Source: Papiliotrema nemorosa
Lineage: Eukaryota > Basidiomycota > Tremellomycetes > Tremellales > Rhynchogastremaceae
DNA: 64,000 nt
Assembly (NCBI GenBank): GCA_032158125.1
Contig: JASKOT010000027.1
Location: forward strand, 124,001-188,000
Direction: 5' to 3'
A model generated the notes under the pieces. It saw only the letters and a program-made list of their open reading frames with translations, was not told the DNA's origin and did no database searches. Shown here piece by piece: positions 34,345 through 47,100 of this stretch (position 1 is its first letter; the number at the start of each line of letters is the position of its first letter). The position numbers and the translations under genes are program-made.

Positions 34345-35267
34345 ATGCCTACAGACTTGCCCTACGCTGCGGAAGCGGAGACGTCTCTATCATTCGACGA
34401 GCTGGAGGTGGGTGGTCGCGGAGGACTCAGGATGAGCTCTGATCGTCTAGGTCCTAAGGAGGCAATATTATAAGGAGATTGAGCAAGGCCACGTCACCAC
34501 TCAGTCCAAGTTCAACTATGGTCAGTATTCGTACCATCCATACCTCTCGTCTGCGCTTGTTGCAAATCCGCCTACAGAGGCCTTGGCTCATTCACCCATA
34601 GATAATTGGCAGGATTCTTGGACTGACTCTCAGGATGGGGATTGATCAAATCGACGAATGCGGATATGCAGACGGAGGGTATCAAGCTGTTACAGGGTAA
34701 GTCGATTTACCTCCTAGGACCAGGCTGCAAGACGGAGCGATCCACCGTCCACTAGACATTAACAAACCGCCTCTAGATCATGATATGTTGGAGATGGAGC
34801 TGACGGCTACAGAGATCTACTCGGCCTCCCCGTCCCATCGTAGGGAATGCAGCTATTACATTGCTGTAGGATACTATAAACTGCGCAATTATCCCAATGC
34901 GAAGAAATTCAACGGTGAGTGGAGAGCCTTTGTTTAGTCGTTCCCTTGCATCCTTACGTGGAATATGTCCAGCCCAGTTCATGGGCTTCTTGGTCGATGT
35001 GAAGCGGGACGGTCCTCGGGAATATCAGGCTGATCTTGCTAGACCTTTTGCTCCAGCATGAACCAGGAAACATGCAAGCGCAATCTCTACGCACACTCAT
35101 CGATAATGCAGTGACAAGGGATGGCTACATCGGTGAGTTTTCATGAAACGGTGCCATGAGCAAGGTTGAGACGGAAGCTGATTTCGATAGGAATGGGAAT
35201 CATCGCGGGTGCTGCAGCTGTCACTGGTATAGTCGTCACATCCCTGCTCAAGCGTTCAAGGAGGTAG
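34345..35267 (+). CDS. FIS1: Mitochondrial fission protein 1
   Basis: Tail-anchored outer-membrane adaptor for the dynamin fission machinery (also peroxisomal). Exons 34345-34407, 34451-34520, 34634-34696, 34813-34914, 35043-35132 and 35191-35267 give 154 aa, the usual length. TPR-like core: [73 protein letters not shown], then [11 protein letters not shown] and a C-terminal helix ([19 protein letters not shown]) closed by KRSRR. Introns 2-4 are 113-128 nt, longer than elsewhere; acceptors were chosen because they restore the family spacing exactly. Confidence 0.94.
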
Positions 35268-35925
35268 AGATCAAGTTTTGCTGTACTTATAATGGTCTGG
35301 GATGCATGTATGACACACAACAGATATGATTGCCGTCCATGGAGTGATGTATGCTGGATATCGATTATCACGAATAAGCGGTCTTCTCGGCAATTGAAAG
35401 GGGGGGGGGGGGGTTCAGGATCTCGTTTCTCGACATTTTCCATTCCAACAACGCTCACCTCATCATCGTTCATTCAACGACCGACCCCTCATTTCGCTGC
35501 GATTCAACAGCGTCCAGTCTCATAGTTGAAGGCTTGGGACAAACGACAAGGTACTTGACGCTGCATACGGTGTGCTGCGTGTGGTCGGCCGAAAAAAATC
35601 GAAAATAAAGCAGTGAGTCACTATCGATATTTTCAGCATACGAGTTCAGTACATCCCGACAACCATCGGTCCATCTTGGACCAAGGCCATAGTACTGCAG
35701 GCTTGGACCTGTTGATGGTGTACTGGAGCAGTGCTGAGAATTATCGATTGAGGTGTCGAAGAAGAGGGTGCTGATCAGCACCAGATCGCTTTTTTCGATC
35801 TCAACCCTTGCTTTACCTTTGCCGACGCATAGTCCTCGGCACCCAACACTCGACCTCAAACGGACCATCATCCACACCGCCATCTCTGGAGAAGCACAAG
35901 TCAGCTAGATTGAAGAGTTCGGAAA
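35268..35925. other. Intergenic region with a G-homopolymer
   Basis: About 660 bp between two plus-strand genes. No coding signal. Contains a run of 14 G at 35400-35413. Confidence 0.45.
35400..35413 (+). repeat. G14 homopolymer
   Basis: Uninterrupted run of 14 G residues, about 130 bp after the FIS1 stop codon. Length should be treated with caution because such runs are prone to sequencing error and slippage. Confidence 0.85.
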
Positions 35926-37527
35926 ATGGTTTCTCTCTCTGGATCAACATCCAACGCCGGACCGAGCTCACATTCTCAACCCCTTCCCGTGGACCATTTC
36001 CCTTCTGACCAGTTATCGTCCGCATCGACGTCAACATCGACATCGGGCAGCCATGCACATGGAGTGCATGTCCACCCTCATGCAACGCATTTAGGTGGAA
36101 ATGGGGTGGAGGAGGAAGAGGTGGATTATGAGGCTCTGCCGGTAGGGTCTGGATGGGGTGTCAATATGGCTGCTGGAGCTATGGTATGTGGATTGAAATC
36201 ATTCTTACATTTTCGAGGTCGAGAATGGGTTACTTGATCATGGCGATGGGCACAATGTTGCACCAGACGAGAGGCTGATAGTTTAGGCTGGTATATCTGA
36301 ACATTCCGTTGTTTTCCCTATCGACTCGATCAAGGTGAGTTCCAGCTGCACCTGCAGCTAGAATCCTCGTGCTCATATCCCAGACCCGAATGCAAGTCTT
36401 ACCCTCCCTCAACCCGTCTGCGATCCTCTCGACAGCCACATCTTCCGGTTCCACCTCAGCATCTTCAGCTTCCATACCGCGATCCAACCCCCCTCCTCAA
36501 CTGAGCACCATCACCCAACATCTCAGATCGGTCTCTACTACCGACGGTCTGCGATCTCTATGGAGAGGTGTCGCTTCTGTCATTATGGGTGCTGGACCTG
36601 CTCACGCTGCCCACTTTGGAATGTACGAGTTTGTCAGGGAGATTAGTGGTGGACGAAACGATGGATGGCAGGGTGTCGCCGGGACTGGTGAGTCGACGAG
36701 TCTGATGTGGTCGAGATGGGTCATTGACGGCAGCATTGGCGGGTGCGGCGGCAGTTATCTCGTCAGACGCTCTCATGAATCCCTTCGATGGTGAGATACC
36801 TCTCCATTATACCTACATTTCCCACTTTACCGCGGATTTGTGGTCGAAATGCTGATACTCAGTGATCAAACAGCGGATGCAGATGAACGGATCACCCTAC
36901 CGAACAGTCCTTCAATGCGCCAAAACCGTCTACGCAAAAGAAGGTCTCGCCGCATTCTACGTGTCATACCCTACCACCTTGACCATGTCGGTCCCCTTTA
37001 CCGCGGTCCAGTTCTCGGTGTACGAGTCGCTCAAGACGCTCCTGAACCCCGACGGAAGTTATTCGCCCTTGACGCATTGTATCAGTGGAGGATTGGCTGG
37101 TGGTGTCGCTGCTGCCGTCACGACCCCGTTAGACGTTGCCAAGGTGAGTTGCTCGATTTCCCGTTATTTCACCTTCCTCGCTCCTTCACGAATCATAGTC
37201 AATCGAGGGGTGTTCTGCTGACGCGTAGACCCTATTGCAAACACGAGGATCTTCCAACGACGAAAGGATACGAAACGCACGAAGCATGTCTGAAGCTCTG
37301 AGCATCATCAGGGACAGGGATGGATGGAAAGGACTGAGAAGAGGAATGTTGCCGCGAGTGTTGACCGTGGCTCCGAGTACGGCTATCAGTTGGATGAGTT
37401 ATGAGTTTTTCAGTGAGTCGGCCGTTGGCTCGCAACGGGAAGATATGGTATAGTATGATGCTGACTGTGTGTAGAAGTGTTGATCAGGCAAAAGGGACAT
37501 TTGCCCGAGACCGGTCAGCCGTTGTGA
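35926..37527 (+). CDS. MRS4: Mitoferrin-type mitochondrial carrier
   Basis: Inner-membrane carrier importing iron for haem and Fe-S synthesis. Exons 35926-36183, 36287-36334, 36384-36687, 36734-36790, 36863-37143, 37229-37412 and 37475-37527 give 394 aa. After an 75-residue Ser/His-rich N-terminus come three carrier repeats, each with its PxDxxK signature: FPIDSIKTRMQ, NPFDVIKQRMQM and TPLDVAKTLLQTR. LWRGVASVIMGAGPAHAAHFGMYE and FYVSYPTTLTMSVPFTAVQF are the mitoferrin-specific even helices. A Ser/Pro insert lies in repeat 1 (TATSSGSTSASS). MRS3 and MRS4 are not distinguishable; this appears to be the single homologue in the window. Confidence 0.92.
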
Positions 37528-37958
37528 TCGTACACAGATGGAGTTTGACTGGATGAAATACGATTGAGACGGATAGACTCAAGAGATGGGTTCCATCAGG
37601 ATAGGAAAGAACAAGCAAAGGTCAGACCTTTGCAGGCAGGCGGGAAAGCGGAAAGGAGATCTAGAGAATCACGACTGTCCGTATAGTCCTTTCGTACAGC
37701 CATGAAGTAGACACAAGCATCCTCTAAATCTATTGCTGCAGCCTTCCTCTTGCCCATCTCGATATCCTGCGGTACAGTCTGTGCTGGGTGAGGGAGGGGT
37801 GCCACATTACCTGTTTAGCGATTAATTCCGACCTGACCTCAGTGCGGGGCTCCCTCTCTCCACCCCCCTTCTCTATGGTGTGCTCGACCACTTTCTGGAA
37901 TACAAAGTCATCCACCCCCCCCCCAAAGACCTCTTTCCCTCTACTTCTACACAAGTGG
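37528..37958. promoter_or_regulatory. Promoter region of pyrophosphatase
   Basis: About 430 bp with no gene. Contains a C10 run at 37915-37924 just before the upstream in-frame ATG. Confidence 0.45.
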
Positions 37959-39573
37959 ATGAACATTGGTTCTATACGTAGACTATCCTCTACCCTATAT
38001 CACATTCAACGAACCTACGCTACTGTCTCTACAGCGAAAATGAGCACCGAATACTCTACTCGAATCGTTGGGGTGAGTCTATCGGTCGCTTGAATTCGGG
38101 TGGGATACTGATCTTTAGGCTCCCAACACTCTTGGTATGTCGCCCCTTGTCACCGGGGAAGGAGAGTGAGGTCGACACTGATGGTAGAACACCGGGTGTT
38201 CATTGAGAAGGATGGAAAAGTCGTCTCGCCTTTCCAGTGAGTTGCACCTATCCACCACCCACCTACCCACTCCACTTCACTCACACTTCCCCATTCTGAC
38301 GCTGCTTCATCCTGCCTACATCTTCCTCGTCTCGACCTCTTGATTCTATCAAATAAGAACATTTACTGACGTCAAGCGATATCCCCCTCTTTGCCGATGA
38401 GTCGAAGACTATCCTAAACAGTAAGTCGACTTTGGGTATCTGCCGGACCTGTCCCACTGTCCTCGGCGAGAGTCCACAGTACGGTGTACTAATGCTCAGT
38501 GATTGTCGAAGTCCCTCGATGGACCAACGCCAAGATGGAGATCTCCAAAGAAGAGGCTTTCAACCCTATCAAGCAGGGTACGTATGACTTGGCTGTCTTT
38601 TCACTTCCCTGTCAAGGTCGTTCTCGCACCACTCGGTCCGCTCAGACTCACCTATGGCATCCTCATCCCATCTTCACCTCCACTCTGCACCCTTCACTCT
38701 GAGCTCGGGCCGTGCTTGACTGACCGTCAGACATCAAAAAGGGCAAACTCCGATACGTCCGAAACTGTTTCCCTCACCACGGTTACATTTGGAACTACGG
38801 TGCCTTCCCTCAAACATGGGAAGACCCCAACGCTCAACACGCCGAAACTGGTGCAAACGGTGACAATGACCCGCTAGACGTTTGCGAGATCGGTGAAGCC
38901 GTCGGAACTGTCGGTCAAGTCAAACAGGTCAAAGTCCTCGGTATCATGGCTTTGCTCGACGAGGGAGAGACCGACTGGAAAGTCCTTGTTGTGGATGTCA
39001 ACGATCCGTTGGCTGGACGATTGAACGATGTCGAAGATGTCGAGAGACACTTGCCAGGTTTGATCAGAGCTACCAACGAGTGGTTCCGAATCTACAAGAT
39101 CCCCGATGGAAAGCCCGAGGTGAGAGATTCAATATCTGCGCGGAGGCATGCATGCTGATTCGTAGAACGTCTTTGCCTTCTCCGGAGAGGCCAAGAACCA
39201 AAAGTACGCCGTGGAGATCATCCACGAGTGTCACGAGGCTTGGAGAAAGCTCGTCTCGGGTGAACTCCCCCACAAGACTGACAAGTACGAGCTCGCCATG
39301 TGAGTGCCGTCAATTGTGCACACTCTGCACCCAATCACAATTATGCCTTCCAGCGTTATGTTGTAGGAGCTAATCTTCAGCCACAACACCACCGTCAAGG
39401 GATCCAAGGGACTGGTCTCCACCTCCGACTCGGTCTACTCGTCTCTCCCAACCGACTCGCGAAAGCCCGCCGCTCCCATCGACCCTTCCGGTGAGTGGCG
39501 CCGCACTCCAGCGTAAGGGTCACGCTAACGTCCAGTCTCCAAGAGCTTCTTCATCTCTTCAGCTTCTGCTTGA
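37959..39573 (+). CDS. IPP1: Inorganic pyrophosphatase with optional N-terminal extension
   Basis: Hydrolyses pyrophosphate, pulling biosynthetic reactions forward. The core starts at ATG 38040: exons 38040-38072, 38119-38134, 38188-38236, 38377-38420, 38500-38577, 38731-39119, 39166-39299, 39381-39490, 39536-39573; 296 aa. Family I motifs: [48 protein letters not shown], and the metal-binding [19 protein letters not shown], then [15 protein letters not shown]. An in-frame ATG at 37959 adds 27 residues ([18 protein letters not shown] then TYATVSTAK): no acids, Arg/Ser-rich, like a mitochondrial presequence. Leaky scanning or alternative starts could yield mitochondrial and cytosolic forms; that is inference. 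Confidence 0.93.
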
Positions 39574-40064
39574 ACCGGCCAAGCGGGCTCCGCTGGGGGC
39601 AAAAGTAGCCTGTGAAGCGGACGAGAACCGTAGCGGGGAAATGCTCGAACCTCATGCATAATCTACAATAGTCATTCCATCTCATCATTGTCTATCTTCA
39701 TGTCTTGTGTGTCATATCATGCCTCTCTCGTCATTTTTGTCTTGCGTGTCTGCCTTCGGTAGTCGCTGTGTCGATCAGCCGGTTCGCTTGTCACTCAGGG
39801 ATCGCTTGGGAGCACCCTATCAGAGGTCCTTCAGCGGCAGGTCGAATTCTAGATGCAGCGCGACCACAGTCGTTCTGTTGAGCATCGCTAACTGGGGTGT
39901 GAGCTTCACCCATTTGCGCACGGAGAGCAGCTCACCTTGCCGATCAGAAATTGAGTCGTATCTTTCGCTTCATTGTACCGATGCAACAAATCAATGTGAT
40001 TTCCAACAATCTTGGCCGGATCTTGACCGCTTGCCCTTAAGCTGACACGGATTATGTTTTCAGC
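39574..40064. other. Convergent intergenic region
   Basis: About 490 bp between the 3' ends of pyrophosphatase and the Q/P-rich orphan gene. A plus-strand frame at 39707-40045 has no motif and is likely chance. Confidence 0.4.
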
Positions 40065-41477
40065 TTACCAGAGCTCGGCTTCGAGACTTGCGATGGAATG
40101 TTCTAGCTCGATGATACGAGGATTGATGGTCGTAGGACTTGCCTGAGCTGGAGTCGGTGATGCTTGAGGTCTTTGCGATACGACAGATGCCGTAGATTGA
40201 AATGGCGGTCGAGGTTGGGCGACCATTTGGTTTGTTCGAGTCTTAGCAACGCGTCGATTGAGAGCAGGCTTTGGGGCGAGCGATCGAGGTGGAGGAGCGG
40301 ACGATCCTTCTGGCGCCGTCTCGTGTGTCTTGCAATGTCAGCGTTCGGACCTTGTTCATATCTTCCAGACTGACTTGGTCCGTGATCTTGTAGCCTTGTT
40401 TATTGTCTTGCGAGGTTACGGGAACGTCGCGGTCTTCAATCTGGGGTGAGGAGAAGGACTTGCAATGAGCATCACCTAGCGCGGAACGGTCTTCTCGGCT
40501 CACCCCTTGATTCGGTTGCGAATTGATCATCGCTTGAGGCATCTTTTGCTCTGTTTCCCAATGAACTTGATGAGCTAAACTTTGACCCTGATACGCTTGA
40601 CGGTGACTGGCAAACTGCTCATTGAGGACCTGGTGAGGCGATTGATCTTCTGGAAATTCGAGGTACTCGTCTTCGATTCGTGCTTGAGGTCCCGTGTCGT
40701 CTCCGTCATACGAATAAGGGTGAATGTAACTCGAAGGGTACACCTGGACCTCAGATGACACGGTCGATAAGATTTATCAAGGCTGCTATACTGACCTGCA
40801 TTGGCTGGTCGTACATTGGAACCCAACGTTCAATTGCCCAGGGTCGCTGATTGTGGGCTGGATCCGAATTGGAGACTCGACAATGTACCATCTGTGCGGG
40901 CTGCTGTCATTGGGAATTAGCTCATCATTTCAAAATTGACAGTATGCAAGGAGGTGTGAGTGGGGAAGCCGTGCTTACATGAGCATAGCTCCCATCGCCT
41001 TCGGAATTCTGGAGTTTCAGCATAGTCGCCGACACAGAGATGAGTACGGACAGGTCGATAATTCATCGCTGGATTTGGCTGCTGATCAGCGAAGAAATCA
41101 GTATACTCTATGAAATGTCCACGTGCATCATGATCTCGACTCATTGGTTCGCTTCGTGGGGGATTAGAGAATCCAGACGCTGGATGTTCTCTTATTTCTC
41201 CAGGGGAAGCCGGGGAATGCTGGAAGCTTAATTGGCGAGGAGGCGAGCAAGGGAGAGAATGTACCTGTGATGAATGAATTTGCTGGTAATGCGCCTGATC
41301 TCAGTTTGTTGTCACTTGGACAGCTTACCTGAGGCATTTGACCGTGGAAGCGCATCGTCTGGGGTCTGAGTGAGAAATGAAAAGGGCGAAGAAAGGACTT
41401 ACCTCGGATTGTCCACTCGATTCCAGATCACCCTGCATGCCGTGAGAAGCAGGCCTGTATGGATGCTGTTGGCTCAT
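40065..41477 (-). CDS. Gln/Pro-rich orphan protein, nine exons
   Basis: Exons 41477-41403, 41358-41329, 41294-41265, 41219-41052, 41008-40979, 40903-40796, 40749-40504, 40458-40375 and 40328-40065 all join in frame and give 344 aa; three exons are exactly 30 nt. Several introns have weak donors, so boundaries are predictions, but the long open reading across nine junctions supports the model. Composition: Gln, His, Pro, Ser rich with MSQQHPYRPASHGMQ, MRFHGQMPQ, WAIERWVPMYDQ and YPSSYIHPYSYDGDD. The end is RIIELEHSIASLEAELW, a short coiled-coil or zipper-like helix. No known domain. It could be a transcriptional or RNA-binding cofactor; this is a guess from composition. Confidence 0.6.
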
Positions 41478-42042
41478 GATTCTTGAGCCTAACTTTTCAC
41501 CGCCAAAAGTTACCGCTATCCAGTTTGTTGTGGAGTGATCAGTAGAGAAAGACGAGGAATCACCTCGCGGTCTGTGCGTGAGGTGACCGTGCCATGCAAG
41601 GCGAGCAGCTTACAGGTCACAGGTCCGTATGAATTTCGGCGACTCGGCAGTCTACTTCTGTATCGGAGAGATGAAGGCGGGATCCTTAGGTCCTCCGAGG
41701 AGAGGAGTCGCCAAGGGGAACGTCGAGGTGCGTCGAGGAAGGTGTGGTTGAAGGTTACCTCGGAACTGCCACTGAGCACCGACTCACCTCTCTGCCACTT
41801 GACTCACGATTCGACCGGGAGTCCGGAAGCTCACTACAGCTCGTTCCAATCAGGAAGTCGGCTAATCAAGGCTACCTGAGGAGCAAACAGGAAAGGTGAG
41901 TGTTGAGGACAACATCAACCTTCACCTTCTCAGCTTCGAGGAAGAGGAAGGAGGAAGGAGAGATGGGTTGACGTCACCACTTTTGTGCGCGTTTCAGATC
42001 ATCCCCCAACCTCGACCACCAAATGTCCATCTCGCCTTGGCC
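41478..42042. promoter_or_regulatory. Divergent promoter region
   Basis: About 565 bp between the starts of the orphan gene and the TatD gene. Frames at 41516-41779 (minus) and 41535-41879 (plus) overlap each other and show no motif. Confidence 0.4.
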
Positions 42043-43836
42043 ATGTGTGGTCACGACGAGCATCACACCCAAGCAGGAGATAGCAGAGATGCAGATAGTC
42101 CACCAGACTGGCAGGCCATCCCTCTTCCACCAGACCATGTCCTCTCCCACTGTATGTTCACCCCACGAGCAAAGCTGAACCACAGTAACCGACGCCCATT
42201 GTCACCCGACCGACCTCAATCAGTCGTCCGAGGTGTATGATAATGTCAAACTGGGCGGTCTGGCATCCATGGCTACTATTCCCGAAGATCAGGGTACGGT
42301 GAACTCACTTGGGGTGGATCGACCGTGGATCGCTGGACCGTCGGGATCGACTAAGCGCCCTCGTGTGGTGTCTTGTTTCGGTAAGCAAGCTCCCTTTGCT
42401 TCTTGCTTGAAATTTACCTGCACCTATCCACTCTACCGATATATGAATGAATACTGATGTTCAGGTTATCATCCTTGGTTCACGCACCGGTATACCGTAT
42501 CTTCCGGCTCACCGTCAAAGGAGACGCACTACCTGTCCATCTTCTTCCCCTCTTCTGATAAACCGGACTCTCCCCGACGTGCGAGGGAGAAAGATATCTT
42601 GAAAGCCCTCCTACCCTTCTTGCCTGATCCTGTACCCTTCACGACCCTTCTAGATGGCGTTCGACGGGATATCACCCAAGCGAGAGAAGAGGGACGGCTG
42701 GTCATGCTCGGTGAAGTGGGCCTGGACGGTGCTGCGAGAGTCCTATGGCCGGTCAGGGCGAGGCATTTTTACGACGAAGATCAACGGACTCTTAAGGAGG
42801 ACTCTACCCGGGACCAGGCTGTGTGGGGAGTGCCGGATGGGGAGGGAAGCGATAAGAATGAGGCTTCAAACGACAAGGCATGCTCACAAGTAGAGAAAGA
42901 CTACGAGCATGTCCCATATGGCGCCGGCGAATGGAAGAGATTGACACCCTTCAAGATATCCATGGAACACCAAAAAGCTGTTCTCCGGGCTCAGATGGAA
43001 CTGGCAGTTGAGCTGGGTGTACCGGTATCACTGCATTGTGTAGCTGCTTCAGGTAAGTCTTGTCGAGTTGACTTTTACATTTGGCTAGTTGATCTTCTCG
43101 GTGCTAACCTCAGGACCCACCATGGAAGTGCTCAAGGAGATGAGGGATACCTTCGGGCCCAGATACACCAATCGGGTCAATGTGGATTTGCATTCTGGAG
43201 GTGGTTGGTCCCCTGAGTTCTGGTCTCAAGCTTCGGTAAGTTGGACTCGCTCGACACGTTCTCCCTTCTTCTCAAGACCCCTGAGGTCTGACCTCACACT
43301 ATCATCAAGTCTTTTCCAGTACCTTTATCCTCCTGGTACCAGCTACAGGCGACTTCCCGCTTCGTTGCACTCTGACGAGTCACTGCTGATGCACCCAGAA
43401 ACAACTGTCCAACCTCTACGCCTCCCCTTCAATCTACATCACCTCTCGTACATCCTCGGCAGCATCGCTTATCCGATCCATCCGTCAAGATCGGATGCTA
43501 GTGGAATCCGATACGCATGATGTCACTCAATCCACCCGATTAGTCTGGGCAGCTACGGTGTGGATTGCGCAAGTGAAGGGGTGGAAAATCGAAGGGAAGG
43601 ATCCGGGAATCTGGGAAGAGGGATGGAGTGCAGATGATCTTGTGGAGACTGATGAAGAATGGGAGAGACGCCAGAGTGGGTGTCGTACCGTTGGAATCCA
43701 AAAGGGGGATGGGAAAGGGAAGAATAAGGGAACACAGGGTAAGAAGAGGGAAGAGGCTGAGGAGGAAGTCTGGACTGTCCGGACACTGGAAAGAAATTGG
43801 GCGAGGTTTATGGGTCTGATAGAGCCTTACGAGTGA
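42043..43836 (+). CDS. TatD-family metal-dependent hydrolase (Scn1-like)
   Basis: Exons 42043-42151, 42186-42380, 42465-43052, 43114-43235 and 43399-43836 give 483 aa. Splicing across a 34-nt intron creates LTDAHCHPTD, the HxH metal site of TatD hydrolases. Further metal and active-site motifs follow: CFGYHPWF, GEVGLDGAAR, PVSLHCVAASG, VNVDLHSGGG and ESDTHDV with the catalytic Asp. Fungal members resemble S. pombe Cut9-interacting protein Scn1; TatD proteins are 3'-5' exonucleases or DNases. Charged insertions (DEDQRTLKED region and a Lys/Glu C-terminal stretch) enlarge it beyond the bacterial 260 aa. Intron 4 (163 nt) is long. Confidence 0.87.
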
Positions 43837-44195
43837 ATAACTTGCATCTTGCAGTGTCCATCATATTTAAAACGTGTGGAACGTCCTTCGTCTCGTTGAC
43901 CGGTCTAAACAGCTGATAGTCCCTCGAAGGCCCGGCTGGCATTGTTGACTCAAATCTATTCGGACAGTTATATCCTCCCGTCTGTCATGATGCGAACGGT
44001 CGACGTCGCTTGTGACATTGTGGATGCAAGCAATGCAAAGTGACATTGGGAATCTATAAAGCTCTTGCAACTTTGATATTTGCACTGAGGCTGATCAAGC
44101 GCCTCTGAACAGTCTCACCAACTCGTGTCTTCACCTTCCACCTCCATGCAATACTGCGACGAGATGTCTTCTCCCTCGACGCTCTTCCGTTCCGC
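43837..44195. other. Convergent intergenic region
   Basis: About 360 bp between the TatD gene and PHO81. Includes an alternative last PHO81 exon (44194-44131) if the later acceptor is used. Confidence 0.4.
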
Positions 44196-47100
44196 TCATA
44201 TGGTCAAAGACATCACACTTTCGTTAGCGCTCAGCCCCCCAAAAACAATCCAACCACTCACCCATCAACGATAAATGCATCGACCTGTCTTCCATCGGAC
44301 GCGCCAGCTCGCAAGGAAGAGATCAACTTGGAATGACCAAAAGTGGCGAGTAACAATCCAGCATCTTTCACACTAGCCACCAAACTGGGTACAGCCGCCT
44401 AAAAGGGAACGTCAGCTCAATCCGAGACACATCTCGTCCCCCTACACATCCGCGCCGATACGGCTCGAAAGAGATACTTGGTCAAGGGACTCACCAAAGT
44501 CGTAGCTTCCAATATAACCCCCAACAGATTTGTACTCTTTGCGAAATTGACAGCTTCTCTCACGCTCAAACACCTCAGATCCGTCTCTTCTTCCTTGGGC
44601 GCACCCATAAGCTCCGAATCTGCTCTAGACCGCGTGATACCGCAATACGAAGCGAAAAACACCGCGACTGACATGAGCCATCAATCCCCGTGTAGTGTTT
44701 AAACTCACAATTTGGTTGTTTCCAGTTGAGGGCGGTACAGACTGTCGGGTCGAAACTTGACAAGACAATCTTCCTGCCCCCTGGAAGCCTTTTACCCGCT
44801 TCGTAGATCACGTGCAAGATGGGATCCACGAATCGATTCACCTCGTCCGATTTGCCGATCCTGTACCGTTTATGATCTTCCCCTCTTATATACTTCAACT
44901 GGACATTGAGTCCAATCTCAGGAGGAATGTGCATAAGGAGCTCAGAGAGCGAGGTCATGCCGCCAACAATCGCCTTGTACCATTCTCCCGGACTGGTCCC
45001 TGTTGTAGGTGGAGAAAAGGCTTTACCAGTGGAAGAAGCGAGGGCGGAAAACTGCTCGTAGGTCACATCGGCGACTCCTACATCCAGTCCGGGCACGGGA
45101 AGGGTATGATTTGGCCATGCGACTGGTACTCCGTCGCTTGTAACTTGCACGACTAGATCGACGTACTCTCCAGACAACGAACTCGCGGTGACGAGAGCCG
45201 ACTCGCGTGTGGGCGGTTGAGGTCCTACAGAAGGTCGAGCAATGCTAGGTCCAGGTTGGTTATGCGTAGAGATTGCTACTGGTCGATTCTGCACAGCGTG
45301 CGCGTGGTCTTGCCCTTGACTCGTCGGTGTGATTTTAGACTTCCAGTACGTCTCGACCCGACCACCGATCTCCAATTGCGCTTCTTCGAACGGTCGTATG
45401 CAAGAGACTTCAAAGGCGACTTCACCGATAGTCTTGAGTTGAGTGTCAAGTAGAGGTACCACGAAACCCTTGTGATATCGAATATCGAGGAACGTCCCGG
45501 GCAAGATGACTGCCCGACCGATGACTTTGGAGCCAAAAGTGGGATAGAGGGATAATTCGAGGATGAATTTGGTGAGATCGGAAACTTGGAACGAGAACAC
45601 TTCCCTCTCGTCTGCCAAGGGGAGAATGACGGAATGGGGGACGGCGGAAATGTCTGATTTGGAAGTCATGACGAGTTTCAGGGACGACCAGAGGTGTAAT
45701 GGATCCTGTCCGCTTCGGGAGTATAGCTTTACGGGTGGAGGTCGGCGTGATGCCAGACGTTGGAAGGGGTGTCCCAAGGAGAGCTGGACCAGACTTCGTT
45801 GAGCCAAGAATTCGTGGCCATATACACGGAGACTGACATGAGTACCGCTTCAAACCCAGAGTAGAAGGTCAGACTTACGGGATGATAGGAGGCGGTAGAG
45901 ACAAGGACGGGATCAGCTCAAAATCGTCATGCCCGCCCTGTTGATCTAACTCCAGGTCGCTGCCAGGTGATAGACTATCCATTTGGGGATCGGCCGATAA
46001 CCCAAGGCCCTCCATACTGGCCAGGGTATGTTGCTTCCCTTCCAGCTTTGCCCCAGCTTCCAAAAGATAGTTGAGACACTCTACATGGCCATACCATGCA
46101 GCGTACCATCCCGCCGATTTGCCATACTCATCTGAAGTGTTGACATCGCACCCAGCGGAAACCAGCACCTTGATACAAGCCAGATGCCTGTCCTCTCCGC
46201 CCACTGCGGCATGATGGAGTGGTGTCCAGAGGTTGTACTTGTCCTGTCGATCTTTTCCGCCTCCTGTCGAGTCTCCCTCTTCGACTAAAAGTCGGCATAT
46301 AGCCTCATGTCCCGCTTTTGCGGCGAAATGTTGAGGGTAGAGACCTTCCGAGTTGGGTCGTACCTTTGCACCGCATTGCAGTAACAATCGAGCCACTTCG
46401 AGATGACCATATTGACAGGCCAAAGAGAGGGGTATCAAGTCATTGGATATGGCCGTGGGCTCCAGGGTTACTTTTGCGTTGACGAAGATCCTGACTACCT
46501 CGAGATGGCCTTGGGTAATAGCGTGCATGAGCGGAGTGTAGCCGTCCATATCGGTTGGTGAAGGCTCTGCCTTTTCCAGGAGGAATGATACGATTGAAGG
46601 GTGACCGTGCATGGCCGCATAATGGATCGGTCGGCGGTTGTAGGTATCAGCCTGTTCGATCAATGCCGGGACCCTGTCCACACAGAGGGTGACGAGGCGA
46701 AGAGATCCAGCGATACAAGCTTGATGAAGTGGTGATCGACCGTTGATGTTGTCCACAAAGCGGTAGTCTAAATCCAAAGAGGCCAAGACTTGGTCCACCA
46801 TGTCCTCCGGGACTTGAATGGCCGCTCTCCACAAGATCCGCATGAGGCGTTTGGATTTATCCCTCGCTTGTTTCCCTCTGGCAACCTTCAACCAGTCACC
46901 CAAAGCCTGCTCTCCGCTCCCCAGCGCCTTGACAAGACTACTTTCAAGGTCGACCAACGCATCCATGGCGAGAGCCTTGGCTGGATCGTTATCACCCTCG
47001 ACCCTGCCTGGTCTATCGAAGTCTTCCAATCCGACGTCTGCTGGCAAATCAGCGAATAAAGCCGTAGGAAGATGATCCGATCCGTTCTCAATATCCAGCA

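Noticed and set aside
45848..45878. 31-nt PHO81 intron ending GTTTGAAG
   Set aside because: A later acceptor (ATGTCAG, intron of 46 nt) gives the family sequence PPPIIPLRVYGHEF, so the ultra-short intron is unnecessary.
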